From: Polyangiaceae bacterium
GTDB lineage: Bacteria > Myxococcota_A > Polyangia > Polyangiales > Polyangiaceae
NCBI GenBank assembly: GCA_019637265.1
Contig: JAHBVY010000002.1
Coordinates: 558,001 to 622,000, forward strand
DNA length: 64,000 nucleotides
Direction of reading: 5' to 3'
The stretch's first letter is position 1. The number at the start of each line of letters is the position of its first letter. A model generated the notes under the pieces. It saw only the letters and a program-made list of their open reading frames with translations, was not told where the DNA came from and ran no database searches. A program made the position numbers and the translations under genes. Below are positions 43,707-52,811 of the stretch, in pieces.

Positions 43707-45086
43707 TCATGGGCCCGTCCTTCCTCCGGCATCGTCGTTCTCCACGAATACACTCTTCTGAAACTCAACATATTCATCGGAACACGGCCACACCGCAGCA
43801 TCTGGAATCGACAACTTTCGGCCGAATCGCTCACAGTACAATTTTGCCACTTCTCCATACTCAGTCCGCGCGCGCCTTCTCCATAGAACTTGCTCGTTTG
43901 CCATGCTGATATCAATAAATTCACCATACCTCAACTCACGCCACTCCCCAACAAATGGCTCCACCAAGTGCCGATACCGCGCGTCGGCCACACTAAAACT
44001 CTCGCTCGCCCCATAAAGCTCAATGCCCAATCGGTGCACATCGTCCGCAAGGCGATCGCTCGAAACACAGCACTTCATCAGGTACACTACACCCTGCACA
44101 TCAACACTACAATTGACCGGTCCAGCCTTGACCCGTTCAAGTGCCGCACTAAGGTGCGCGCCAATATCCGGTGATAAGAAAGTTGCGTAACACCAGCGCC
44201 CCAGATCATCGCCTATCCATCCACTGATCGCAACTTGCGCATCAACACCCAAGGCCTGGAATACTCCGTGCGTCTCGGCACAGAACACAACAAGCATATG
44301 AAGCAGATGCGAGTTCGCCGATATACGCGAGTAGTAGCCCTGCTCTGCATGAATCAATGCTGGGGGGCGCTGCGAGATACGCTCGCCCACCACTGATAGC
44401 GCCATAAAGTTGATACCTCGATTTATGTCGCAATCATCATTTTCTGTTAGAAACACAAGCTTCCAGAGACTGCGAAAGAGCCGCTCCAGGTGGGTCGATG
44501 ACATGTGCTTGAGGAATCTTGACCTCAGAAACTGCGCAACGTCGTCCTTCGTCCTCAGAAATGTCGAGTATCCTGCAAGATCCTCAAGCACACGAATGTC
44601 AAGCGATGACGTGGCAGTTGCTGGCACCGTGAGTAGCTTCTCAAGCACGAGTCTCAGCTTCGCACGGACCTCATCACGGCTGGGCGTCGCGAGTTCGCCG
44701 GCAGCGCTGATCACGGGGTGGGCCGCAAGATGCCGCTGGTGCTGCAGGTTCTTCAAGAGGTCGCGCGTCGGAATGTCGATCCACCCCACGCGCGCCTGGG
44801 CTACCTCGACGAGACGCGTCTCCCACTCGGATGACTTAGGATTCGTACGGTTCATTTGCGCCAGGTCATCAAGCACCTCCGAGGCCACTTTGTCTGCAAA
44901 AAGGTCGCGCAGGTGGCATAGCTTCGCGTGCAGATCAAAGACGGCCACCGACCACAAACCGACGATCGCCGCACGATAGTTCCCATTGTTGAAGCTCGAG
45001 TAGACCTCGCGGAAGTACTCCTTCGAGTGGGACGAGACGATGCCGTCCACGAGATCATCCAAGGGAATGTCATTCGCGACGCTCAT
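43707..45086 (-). CDS. HEPN-like protein embedded in DISARM operon
   Basis: 459 aa, less GC-rich than flanking genes. The N-terminal helical region (NYRAAIVGLWSVAVFDLHAK) and the motif QRHLAAHP at residues 117-124 (R118-x4-H123) look like a HEPN domain, whose Rx4-6H motif is the catalytic centre of HEPN ribonucleases. The remaining ~300 residues are unassigned and helical. It overlaps drmMI (ATG 45086 / stop 45083) and the membrane-protein gene (4 bp each). The HEPN assignment rests on one motif and helical context. Confidence 0.6.
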   Translation of the reverse strand: MSVANDIPLDDLVDGIVSSHSKEYFREVYSSFNNGNYRAAIVGLWSVAVFDLHAKLCHLRDLFADKVASEVLDDLAQMNRTNPKSSEWETRLVEVAQARVGWIDIPTRDLLKNLQHQRHLAAHPVISAAGELATPSRDEVRAKLRLVLEKLLTVPATATSSLDIRVLEDLAGYSTFLRTKDDVAQFLRSRFLKHMSSTHLERLFRSLWKLVFLTENDDCDINRGINFMALSVVGERISQRPPALIHAEQGYYSRISANSHLLHMLVVFCAETHGVFQALGVDAQVAISGWIGDDLGRWCYATFLSPDIGAHLSAALERVKAGPVNCSVDVQGVVYLMKCCVSSDRLADDVHRLGIELYGASESFSVADARYRHLVEPFVGEWRELRYGEFIDISMANEQVLWRRRARTEYGEVAKLYCERFGRKLSIPDAAVWPCSDEYVEFQKSVFVENDDAGGRTGP

Positions 45087-48000
45087 CGGCCGCCCCTCCT
45101 GGTTGCCTTCTTCGCAGGCCCGGTGGCCTTGGTCTTGGCAGCCTTCGCGGCGGGCTCGGGAGCGTCGACGAGGGCGAGCGCACCTTGGCCAGTAGGCACC
45201 GCCTTTGCGCGGCCCTTCGACGTGCGAGGCTTCGCGACGGGCGCGGCAGCTTGCTCCTCCTCGTACCGCTGGCGATTCAGCTCGGCGAAGCGACGCAGCA
45301 CCTCGACACGAGCAGCATCCGAGATCGTGAAGCGGATGCGGTCTTTCTCGGCAAGGTTCGGCTGCTCGTGGTAGCCGTGGCCAAGGTCAAGGTCGTCCCA
45401 GCCGTAGGCGCACATGACGGCGGCATCGATCTCGCGGTGCATCTCGCGGAGGCGCATGATGCGCGCGTCGACGTCGGTCTGGTTGTGGAAGCGGTTGTAG
45501 AGCTTCGTGAGGCCGATCGGGTTCACCGCATCGATCATGACCTCGCGGCGGGCCTTCAGGTACGCGCGGCCAAACGCCTCGAATCCGGCAAGCACCTCGG
45601 GTTGTGGGAATGGGAATGTTCCGATGGAATCAGATGGTGCGAACCTGAGCGCCGTGCCAAAGGTTGATGACTGCTTGCGCACCCAAGCATCCGTCAGACT
45701 TGAATTCAAAATCGCTGCGAAAGAGTACGGCAACGGAACAGAAACCACCACACACTGATCACTAAAAATCGCATCGTTGATGACCACAGATGGGGCGAAG
45801 TACTTACCGACACGAGCCGTGACAAGCACATCAGCAGGCGGAGCAATACTCGAATCCCATCCCCTAGGGTGACGACTGAACGCATGACCGCGTCCAATCG
45901 CGTGATAGACCTCGGTACGGGCTCTCCAATGCAACCACCACATTGACAGGATGTTCCGATATGACTTGTCCTTGCTTTTCTCGATCCTCTCAGGGTATAC
46001 TCTACCCCTGATCCATGAGTACGGCAGCGTATACTCCTTGGCCCTACTCTCTGGCCAGTCCCAAAAGTTGATGACCCACCGATGGGCCTTTTGACCGGGA
46101 CCAGAGTTTATATCATCGCCGTTAACATACGGCAACACAACGTCAGCGTTCCTGGGACTTGCTCGCAGCATTGCTTGGGCCTCATCTTCTGTCAGCACAA
46201 AGCCCATCCCGTTCACAAAGGAGCCAATGAACGCCATGCCAGCGTTGGCCGCCAGCTGCTTAGGTGTCCATTCATTGACCGCGGATAAGAAGGGTGAGAT
46301 AAACGGGACATCAAGTCCACTGAGGCGACGAGTCCCTAGCCAATTTCCTTTGCGGATATGGATACAGCTCGTTACAACGGCCGCTTGTCCCGGCCACGGC
46401 TCGTTTGGATATGCCGAATGGATCGTTGCGCCGTGTTTGCTCATCCATTCAATGCCACCTTGCCGGGTGTCGCCTTCGGCGATCGTGTTGACCGCCAGAA
46501 GACCGAACCCACTCACGTCTCGAAGTAGGTCAAAGGCACGCCTAAAGAAGTGGGCAACCAGATCAGTGTTCTTGTTCGCCGGAGGATGAGCAGTGGCTAA
46601 GTAGCCATTGTATACCCAGCCAAGGACAGTACCAATGCGCTTTCCCCCTAAAAATGGAGGATTGCCCACGATGGCGTCGAACCCCAGCGTAGCCCCATGG
46701 AAGACATCGGGGAACTCAAGCGGCCAGTGAAAAGGACGTCGCGGGCTCCCGCTTGGCGAGTCCTTCGCGAGGTCCTTGGCCGCGCGCCTCGCCAGCGTAT
46801 CGGTCGGGTGCTCCTCGCCCTTCAGAACGCGGTCGGCATCTACAGCAAGCACGGCGAGCCGCGCCTCTACGTCCGCACCCTCTGCCGCGAACACGATGCC
46901 AATGAAGGCATCGGCGAGCAGCTCCGCCGCCTCAAGCTTCCTGCGCACATCGGCGTCGAGCGCCGCCATCGCCTCGACGTCGCGAATATCGCGGATGGCG
47001 ATCTCGCGCAACTTACGACGCAGCTCAACAGCCTCGGCCACCGCCCTCTCGATGTCCTTGCCGAACAAGCGCCCCTGTCGCGCAGCCTTCGCATCAAGCG
47101 ACAGCTCCGTGAGCTGCTCCAACCGGCTGATGCCCAGCAGGCTGTCACCATGACGGAGGTTGTGATCGAGGAACCCAAAGGGCCGCCCCTTCGACAACGT
47201 CACCAGCCACAGCGAGAGCTTCGCTAGCTCGACGGCGAGCGGGTTCAGGTCGACGCCGTAGAGGCAGCGCTCGGCTACAAGGCGCCGCGCGTGCTCGGCG
47301 CGAACTTCGGCACCGGGCGGCATCACCTCGACGCTGCTCCGCGGCTCGTGCACTTGGCCGGTGATGTCCACGACGCGACCAGCGGCTTCTTCGATGTCCC
47401 ACGCCTCGACGAGGCGCGCGCTCAGGAAGCGGCACGCCTGCACCAGGAACGCACCCGAGCCCATCGCCGGGTCGCAGACCTTCAGGTCGAGGAGTAGCGA
47501 AGGCGTCTTCAGCTTCCACTCGGCGCGCGGCGCTCCCTTCGAAGGGCCATCGTAGACGATGGGTGTGAGCGTCTCCTCGACGATGCGCTCGGTGAGGCTC
47601 TTTGGGGTGTAGTGCGTGCCGGTCTCGCGGCGGTCGGCACCGAGTACGACGACGAACGCGCCCTTCGGGTGGACCAGCGGATAGCCCCACGGGTCGCTGC
47701 GTAATAGCCGCATGTAGGGCGCGAGTCGATCGCGCAGCTCCAGATCGCCCCGACACGCCGAGAGCAGGCGCGCGCTCTGCTGGGGCTCTATCTCGGCGGC
47801 GATCGCCTTGCCGATAGCCGACTTAGAGCGCTTCGTTCGCTTCACGAACAGCTCCACGACGGCCGCCTTGCCATCGAGGCGCGCCGACTCCAGCTCACCT
47901 AGCGTGACGCGTGCGTCCTTTGCGGAGGCGCCCGCTTCCAGTTCCAGGGTCACGTCGTCGACGCGCGAGACGGTGCGCTCGAGCAGGCCTTCGTAGACGT

Positions 48001-49243
48001 GGCCGATCTGTTCGACGTCGAGCGCACGGTAGGAGAGCGTGCGCCCCTCGAAGGTCTGGATGGCCTCGAGCAGCAGCAGCGCCGTGCGATCGTCGATGGG
48101 CAGCGGCTCGGCGCGGTGCTGGCGCCACGACGTGCCCTTCAGCCGTCCTTCGAGGAACGGGAAGCGGTCGGGATCGAAGAGCGAGCCGCCCATTGCGGGC
48201 AGGCGCAGCGTCGGGTGATCGATGCCGCCGAAGACGGCGCGGAACACCGCGAGCAGCCGCGACCACGCAGCGCGCCGACGTTCGAGGATCTCGTCGCTCT
48301 CGGCTCGGAGCTGCATGCGCAGCGTGGAGACCGCGTAGAACGAGTCGTAGCGGGGCTCACCCAAGAGCAGGAGCCCGCGCTCCTCCGCGGCGAGCAGGAA
48401 CACGAGCCGCATCATCACCGTGAGCCCGGCCTCGTACAGCTCCTGCGGCTTCACGTCGCGGAGCAGTTCGCGGTTGCGATCTTGATCGGCGCGGTCGAGC
48501 GCCTGCACCAGCACCTCGATGGCGCGTCGAACCTGATCACCGAGGGCGTCGGTGACCTCATCCTGGTGCTTCAGCGAACGCTCGAACAGCGCAGGGAGCT
48601 GATCTTGCTCAGGACCGAACAAGCGGCGCACACCGAGCAGCGACCCGAACGCGCGCAAGGTGTCGGGCTCCTGGGCCCAGATGCGTGCGTACCAGCTCGC
48701 GAAGCTCGCCACCTGGCCCGTGGGTGCGTGGACCAGCATCCAGCCCTCACCATTGGTGACGAGCCCGAACGGCTTGTTCAGCGCGCGCAAATGCAGCGCC
48801 ATGCGATCCCCGGGTGAACACGACAGGCCATCGAACTTCATCGAAGCCGAGAGGTCAGTGTCCGGCGGGAAGACGTGGATGGGCGCGAGGACGGCCCCAC
48901 CCTTCGTCGGGTCAACGAAGACGAACTCCGGTGCGATGGACGTGTCGTGCTCAGGCAACGTGACGACCGACGCGGGAACGTCCTTCCCAACCTTCAGCAA
49001 CTGATCGTCCGCCTCGAGCGCGGTGCTCAGCACCTCGTCGATCCAGGCGGCGTGCAGCCTGTCGCGGTCGAGGTCGTCGCCATCGACCGCATCACGCCAC
49101 TCCTCGTAGGCGCTACGAAGCCGCTTGGCGCGCTGCGCATCAAGCTCCTCGAGCCCCTGCGGGAACACCTCGCGCAGCACCGGCACCGCGAGGAACGGGC
49201 CCGAGACCTCGAGCAGGTTCAGCCACTCGTGCTTAGAGCTCAT
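45083..49243 (-). CDS. drmMI: DISARM N6-adenine DNA methyltransferase DrmMI
   Basis: 1386 aa. SAM-binding motif I is KVCDPAMGSGAFLVQACRF and the catalytic NPPF motif is in FDAIVGNPPFLGGKR (about residue 860). Length and layout are those of PglX-like/DrmMI enzymes that methylate host DNA in class 1 DISARM. The C-terminus is a Lys/Ala-rich basic tail. Residues about 860-1215 (45600-46650) are encoded by DNA visibly poorer in G+C than the rest of the gene. That part should hold the target-recognition region, suggesting exchange of specificity. 4-bp overlap with drmD. Confidence 0.9.
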   Translation of the reverse strand: MSSKHEWLNLLEVSGPFLAVPVLREVFPQGLEELDAQRAKRLRSAYEEWRDAVDGDDLDRDRLHAAWIDEVLSTALEADDQLLKVGKDVPASVVTLPEHDTSIAPEFVFVDPTKGGAVLAPIHVFPPDTDLSASMKFDGLSCSPGDRMALHLRALNKPFGLVTNGEGWMLVHAPTGQVASFASWYARIWAQEPDTLRAFGSLLGVRRLFGPEQDQLPALFERSLKHQDEVTDALGDQVRRAIEVLVQALDRADQDRNRELLRDVKPQELYEAGLTVMMRLVFLLAAEERGLLLLGEPRYDSFYAVSTLRMQLRAESDEILERRRAAWSRLLAVFRAVFGGIDHPTLRLPAMGGSLFDPDRFPFLEGRLKGTSWRQHRAEPLPIDDRTALLLLEAIQTFEGRTLSYRALDVEQIGHVYEGLLERTVSRVDDVTLELEAGASAKDARVTLGELESARLDGKAAVVELFVKRTKRSKSAIGKAIAAEIEPQQSARLLSACRGDLELRDRLAPYMRLLRSDPWGYPLVHPKGAFVVVLGADRRETGTHYTPKSLTERIVEETLTPIVYDGPSKGAPRAEWKLKTPSLLLDLKVCDPAMGSGAFLVQACRFLSARLVEAWDIEEAAGRVVDITGQVHEPRSSVEVMPPGAEVRAEHARRLVAERCLYGVDLNPLAVELAKLSLWLVTLSKGRPFGFLDHNLRHGDSLLGISRLEQLTELSLDAKAARQGRLFGKDIERAVAEAVELRRKLREIAIRDIRDVEAMAALDADVRRKLEAAELLADAFIGIVFAAEGADVEARLAVLAVDADRVLKGEEHPTDTLARRAAKDLAKDSPSGSPRRPFHWPLEFPDVFHGATLGFDAIVGNPPFLGGKRIGTVLGWVYNGYLATAHPPANKNTDLVAHFFRRAFDLLRDVSGFGLLAVNTIAEGDTRQGGIEWMSKHGATIHSAYPNEPWPGQAAVVTSCIHIRKGNWLGTRRLSGLDVPFISPFLSAVNEWTPKQLAANAGMAFIGSFVNGMGFVLTEDEAQAMLRASPRNADVVLPYVNGDDINSGPGQKAHRWVINFWDWPESRAKEYTLPYSWIRGRVYPERIEKSKDKSYRNILSMWWLHWRARTEVYHAIGRGHAFSRHPRGWDSSIAPPADVLVTARVGKYFAPSVVINDAIFSDQCVVVSVPLPYSFAAILNSSLTDAWVRKQSSTFGTALRFAPSDSIGTFPFPQPEVLAGFEAFGRAYLKARREVMIDAVNPIGLTKLYNRFHNQTDVDARIMRLREMHREIDAAVMCAYGWDDLDLGHGYHEQPNLAEKDRIRFTISDAARVEVLRRFAELNRQRYEEEQAAAPVAKPRTSKGRAKAVPTGQGALALVDAPEPAAKAAKTKATGPAKKATRRGGR

Positions 49244-52200
49244 GACTTCCCCCGCGTGGCGAGAGACTCAGGCACCAGGAGGACGACCGCGATGGGGAAG
49301 GTGTGGTCGACGAGCCCCGTGTGGCGCGCTTCGATGGCGCCGCGCTCCCGCTCGAGTTCGTCAGGGATGCGACTCAAACGCGCCTCGAGCGCCAGCTTGT
49401 CGCGTCGGAGCTGTGTGCGCTCGTCCTCGGAGAAGAGCGAGAGCTGCTTCGGGTCGTCCTTCTTCAGCTCGGCTTCGAGGTTCTTGGCCAGGTCGCCGAG
49501 GAGCTGGGTCATCTCTTCCATCTCCTGGCGCTTGTGCCGTTCGATCGTACTGCCGAGGCCCTTCAGACGGTCCTTCGAGCGTACGCCGACGGCGCCGACG
49601 ATGGCCTCGGTGTGCTTCTGGAACCGCGCGCGCAGAGCGCTAAAGAGGGAGCCAGGGATCTCGCCTGGCTCGGAGGTATCGAGCCAGGAGCGCAGCTCAC
49701 CGATGCGGTCTTCGCGCCTGAAGGCCGCATCACGCAAGTAGCCGCCCGCCTCCGTCAGCTCTTCGTGGAGGCGGTGATGGTTGCCCCCGGTGACGACGAG
49801 ACGCGAGACCACGAGGGCGGCGGGGCCCTCGAGCATCGCGTCGGGCAACGTGCGCACCGTCACGCGATTTAGCTTCTTCACGTCGTCACGCGCCCAAACC
49901 TCGGCGCGCAAGAGCCGCAAGCTCATCTGAACGAGCGGGTGGTTCAGGTGGACGAGCACCACATCGTCGCGCCCTTTGGCCACGTCGTGATCGAAGGTGA
50001 TGGGGCGGATACGCTTCGTGAAAGGGTCTTCAAGCCCATCGAGACAGCGCGACCAGGAACCCGCCAGCGCGGGCATCTGGAACACGCGAGCGTCCGGCAG
50101 GTTAGCCAGCTTCGCTGGTGTGAGATCGGGCTTGTCGGTCAGCGACAAGGCGACACGCACCACGCGCTCGATGCGTTCGGGGGTGAGGTGCTGCTCGCTG
50201 CGCGTCGTCATCAGCCGCTCGTGCAACTTCGCGACGCGCTCACGCACGGCACGCTCCGCCTTCACGAACTGACGCGCGCGCGCGTGCCGTGAATCTTTGG
50301 GCTCGAACCTACCATCAGGGAGCTCCCGAAGGCCCGTCTCGAGATCTCGGCGGCGGCCTTCGAGCAGCGCTGGTAGCTGCGGTGCGATGACCGGGTTCAC
50401 GCTGCCCATGTCGGCGCGCATCGCGTCGAGCTTGCGGAGCGCGCGAAGGATGTCTTCACCGCGGCCACCCCCTGCATCCACGGGGTGCCAGATGACGACC
50501 TCGCTCTGCTTCTGCCCGTGGCGGTCGACGCGGCCGTTCCGCTGCTCCATCACGTTGGGGTTGTAGGGGATCTCGATGTGGACCAGCAGGTTGCAGTGGT
50601 TCTGCAGGTCGATGCCCTCCGAGGCCGCGTCGGTCGCGAGCAGGATGCGCACTGGTGACTCACGCGGGTCCGCTTGGAACGCAGCCTTGATGGCTTCGCG
50701 CTCCTTCGGATCCATGCCGCCGAAGAGCAGCGCGAGGCGGTCAGCGCCGAGGCCGTGGCTGGCCAGGATTTCCTGTAGCCACTTCTGCGTCGCACGGTAC
50801 TCCGTGAAGAGGATGACGCGCGCGTCCGTCCACTGGCCCTTGGGACGCAGGTTCGCTTCGAGCCAGCGCAGCAGCGCCTCCGCCTTCGAGTCAGGCTTGT
50901 GGCTGGCTTGCTCAGCCCACGAGCGCAGCTGCCCGAGGAGTTCCTGCTCGTCAGCCGAGAGCGGGCGCAACCGACGGCTCGCCTCTTCGATGGCCTCGGC
51001 CTCCGCGGACTCGCGCGTGTCGTCGTCGGCGTAGTCCTCTTCGGTCTTCGCGATCGCGCGCCGGAGGATGCGGTCATCGAGGCGTGACGAGCGCTTCGCT
51101 TCGCCTCGGCCCTCAAGGGTCGCTGTGTGCCGCGCGAGCGTCGCCATGAACGCTGCGGGAGACGACGCGAGGCGCTTGCGCAGGAGCTGATGCACGAAAT
51201 GCGAGGCGGCCCCCTCTCGCTCGTCCTGCTTCTCACGGCTCGCGATGTACTGCTCGAGGAGCTGACGAGCCTGGCGCTCGTCCGCCGTGTACTCCACGTT
51301 CAGCGCCTCGAGGCGGCGCGTTGGGTAGAGCTTCTTGCCCTTGGCGTCGACGAGGTCGCTCTTGAGCCGGCGCACCATCACGCGCGCGAGCTGGTCCTCC
51401 GAAGGCAGGACATTGCGCGAGAAGCGCTGGTCGTCGAGCAGCTCTAGCAGCGCCGTGAATGACTCCGTGTAGCCATCGTGCGGCGTCGCCGTGAGGAAGA
51501 GCTTGTGCTGGAAGTGCGGCGCGAGCAGCCGCACGAGGCGGGTACGCAGGCTCTCCACTGCATACTTGCCGACGGTGGGCGCGACGTTGTGAGCCTCATC
51601 CATGACGAGCACGTCGAAGCGACGCGGGAAGGTGGGCTGCGATGGGAGCACGTCGCGCAGGAGGCGGATGCCTTCGCCTTGCTTCGCCCAGTCGATGGAG
51701 GCGATCAGCCTCGGGAACGAAGTCCAGGGATTGGCGTGTAGCCCACGCTCACGGCGCAGGCTCTTCACGGCGCTGGTGTCGACGATGCGAAACTCGAGAC
51801 CAAACTTCTCGGCCATCTCGCTGCGCCACTTCTCTTGGAGCGATGCGGGGCAGAGCACCAAGACGGTCCGCGCGCGGTGGCGCAGGAGCATCTCCTGGAT
51901 GACGAGCCCGGCCTCGATGGTCTTGCCGAGGCCGACGTCATCGGCGATGAGTAGGTTCGTGCGCGCCATATCGATCGCGCGCACGAGGGGATCGAGCTGG
52001 TAGTCCTCGATGCTCGCGCCGCTACGGAACGGCGCTTGGAGGTAACCGCGGTCGGCGTTGGTCGCCGCGCCCCAACGCACGGCGTCCAGGAAGGCTTCAA
52101 GCCGAGCGGGGTCATCGAGTCCCGCGAGTGTTGGTAGACCCGCGCGCTCGATGACATGCGCGCCCGGCTCGAGCTCCCACAAGACCTCGATCTCCTCGCC

Positions 52201-52371
52201 GAGCGCGTCCTCATCGATCGAAGCGAGCTTGACGACGTGCTGCTTCGGCAGCTCAGGCGAGACCGCGGCGGCATCGACGTCGGAGACGATCCATTGGCGG
52301 CGCCGCACTTCGACGAGCTGCCCTGGCTCTGGGCTCGCCTGCGACAGCACCAAGTTCTCATTCCTGCTCAT
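49240..52371 (-). CDS. drmD: DISARM SNF2-family helicase DrmD
   Basis: 1043 aa from ATG 52371 (MSRNENLVLSQASPEPGQLV). A longer frame to 52563 lies inside the vsr gene and lacks homology. Walker A is DDVGLGKTIEAGLV (about 140), motif II is VLVMDEAHNVAP (about 255). The C-terminal lobe has TDAASEGIDLQ and EQRNGRVDRHGQ (about 605). The SNF2 helicase is the marker of class 1 DISARM. The start overlaps the vsr stop by 4 bp. Confidence 0.92.
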   Translation of the reverse strand: MSRNENLVLSQASPEPGQLVEVRRRQWIVSDVDAAAVSPELPKQHVVKLASIDEDALGEEIEVLWELEPGAHVIERAGLPTLAGLDDPARLEAFLDAVRWGAATNADRGYLQAPFRSGASIEDYQLDPLVRAIDMARTNLLIADDVGLGKTIEAGLVIQEMLLRHRARTVLVLCPASLQEKWRSEMAEKFGLEFRIVDTSAVKSLRRERGLHANPWTSFPRLIASIDWAKQGEGIRLLRDVLPSQPTFPRRFDVLVMDEAHNVAPTVGKYAVESLRTRLVRLLAPHFQHKLFLTATPHDGYTESFTALLELLDDQRFSRNVLPSEDQLARVMVRRLKSDLVDAKGKKLYPTRRLEALNVEYTADERQARQLLEQYIASREKQDEREGAASHFVHQLLRKRLASSPAAFMATLARHTATLEGRGEAKRSSRLDDRILRRAIAKTEEDYADDDTRESAEAEAIEEASRRLRPLSADEQELLGQLRSWAEQASHKPDSKAEALLRWLEANLRPKGQWTDARVILFTEYRATQKWLQEILASHGLGADRLALLFGGMDPKEREAIKAAFQADPRESPVRILLATDAASEGIDLQNHCNLLVHIEIPYNPNVMEQRNGRVDRHGQKQSEVVIWHPVDAGGGRGEDILRALRKLDAMRADMGSVNPVIAPQLPALLEGRRRDLETGLRELPDGRFEPKDSRHARARQFVKAERAVRERVAKLHERLMTTRSEQHLTPERIERVVRVALSLTDKPDLTPAKLANLPDARVFQMPALAGSWSRCLDGLEDPFTKRIRPITFDHDVAKGRDDVVLVHLNHPLVQMSLRLLRAEVWARDDVKKLNRVTVRTLPDAMLEGPAALVVSRLVVTGGNHHRLHEELTEAGGYLRDAAFRREDRIGELRSWLDTSEPGEIPGSLFSALRARFQKHTEAIVGAVGVRSKDRLKGLGSTIERHKRQEMEEMTQLLGDLAKNLEAELKKDDPKQLSLFSEDERTQLRRDKLALEARLSRIPDELERERGAIEARHTGLVDHTFPIAVVLLVPESLATRGKS

Positions 52372-52811
52372 CGCCGCACCTTCGCCGTGAGGCGCGCCTC
52401 GATGACGCGAGCGATGCGGTCCGCCGCCACCTTCGGCTCTTCGTGGGCCCACACGCGTATGACGCACCAACCCTCTGCGCACAGACGTGCATTGGTGTCG
52501 CCATCGCGTGCGACGTTGGCTTCGATCTTCGCACGCCAAAAGTCTGCGTTCTTCTTGGGCCACGTCGCGTGTTGGGGACAGCCATGCCAGAAGCAGCCGT
52601 CGACGAAGACGGCCACACGCGGGCCACTGAAAACGACATCAGCGACCCGACGCGGCTTGGTCAACAGCGGGACCTGAAGCCGGTAGCGGAGACCCCGAGC
52701 ATGCAGCTCGCGACGCAGCGCAGCCTCGCAAGCGGTGTTCTTCTGCCGAACACGCTGCATGCGGCGTCGAGCTTCAGGCGAACTCGGCGCTACTCTCGTA
52801 CTCACGACCAT
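52368..52811 (-). CDS. vsr: Vsr-like mismatch endonuclease
   Basis: 147 aa. The Vsr signature RVADVVFSGPRVAVFVDGCF and WHGCPQH is present, then KKNADFWRAKIEANVARD and GWCVIRVWAHE. The Asp in ADVVF is the expected catalytic residue. Vsr enzymes nick at T:G mismatches produced by deamination of 5-methylcytosine, so pairing with the adjacent C5 methyltransferase makes sense. It overlaps that gene by 38 bp and drmD by 4 bp. Confidence 0.9.
   Translation of the reverse strand: MVVSTRVAPSSPEARRRMQRVRQKNTACEAALRRELHARGLRYRLQVPLLTKPRRVADVVFSGPRVAVFVDGCFWHGCPQHATWPKKNADFWRAKIEANVARDGDTNARLCAEGWCVIRVWAHEEPKVAADRIARVIEARLTAKVRR

Larger units (their letters stand above)
41556..43710 (-). pseudogene. Membrane coiled-coil protein gene interrupted by IS630
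   Basis: The 5' part runs from ATG 43710 to the IS edge at 43041 and the 3' part from 41908 to the stop at 41556. Joining 43041 directly to 41908 (one TA kept) gives an uninterrupted 340-codon gene. The protein has an N-terminal helical domain, a coiled coil (KVVEAELKARQDEAEQALDA) and two C-terminal transmembrane helices (NLTIFLGLFASSTLVL... and MLVFASMAYFLILAARN). The IS lands between the two helices. The start overlaps the HEPN-like gene by 4 bp. Predicted to be non-functional in this genome unless the IS excises. Confidence 0.85.

Noticed and set aside
52372-52563. Upstream extension of drmD
   Set aside because: Lies within vsr in another frame with Arg-rich low-complexity sequence. The ATG at 52371 overlaps the vsr stop by 4 bp like the other operon junctions.
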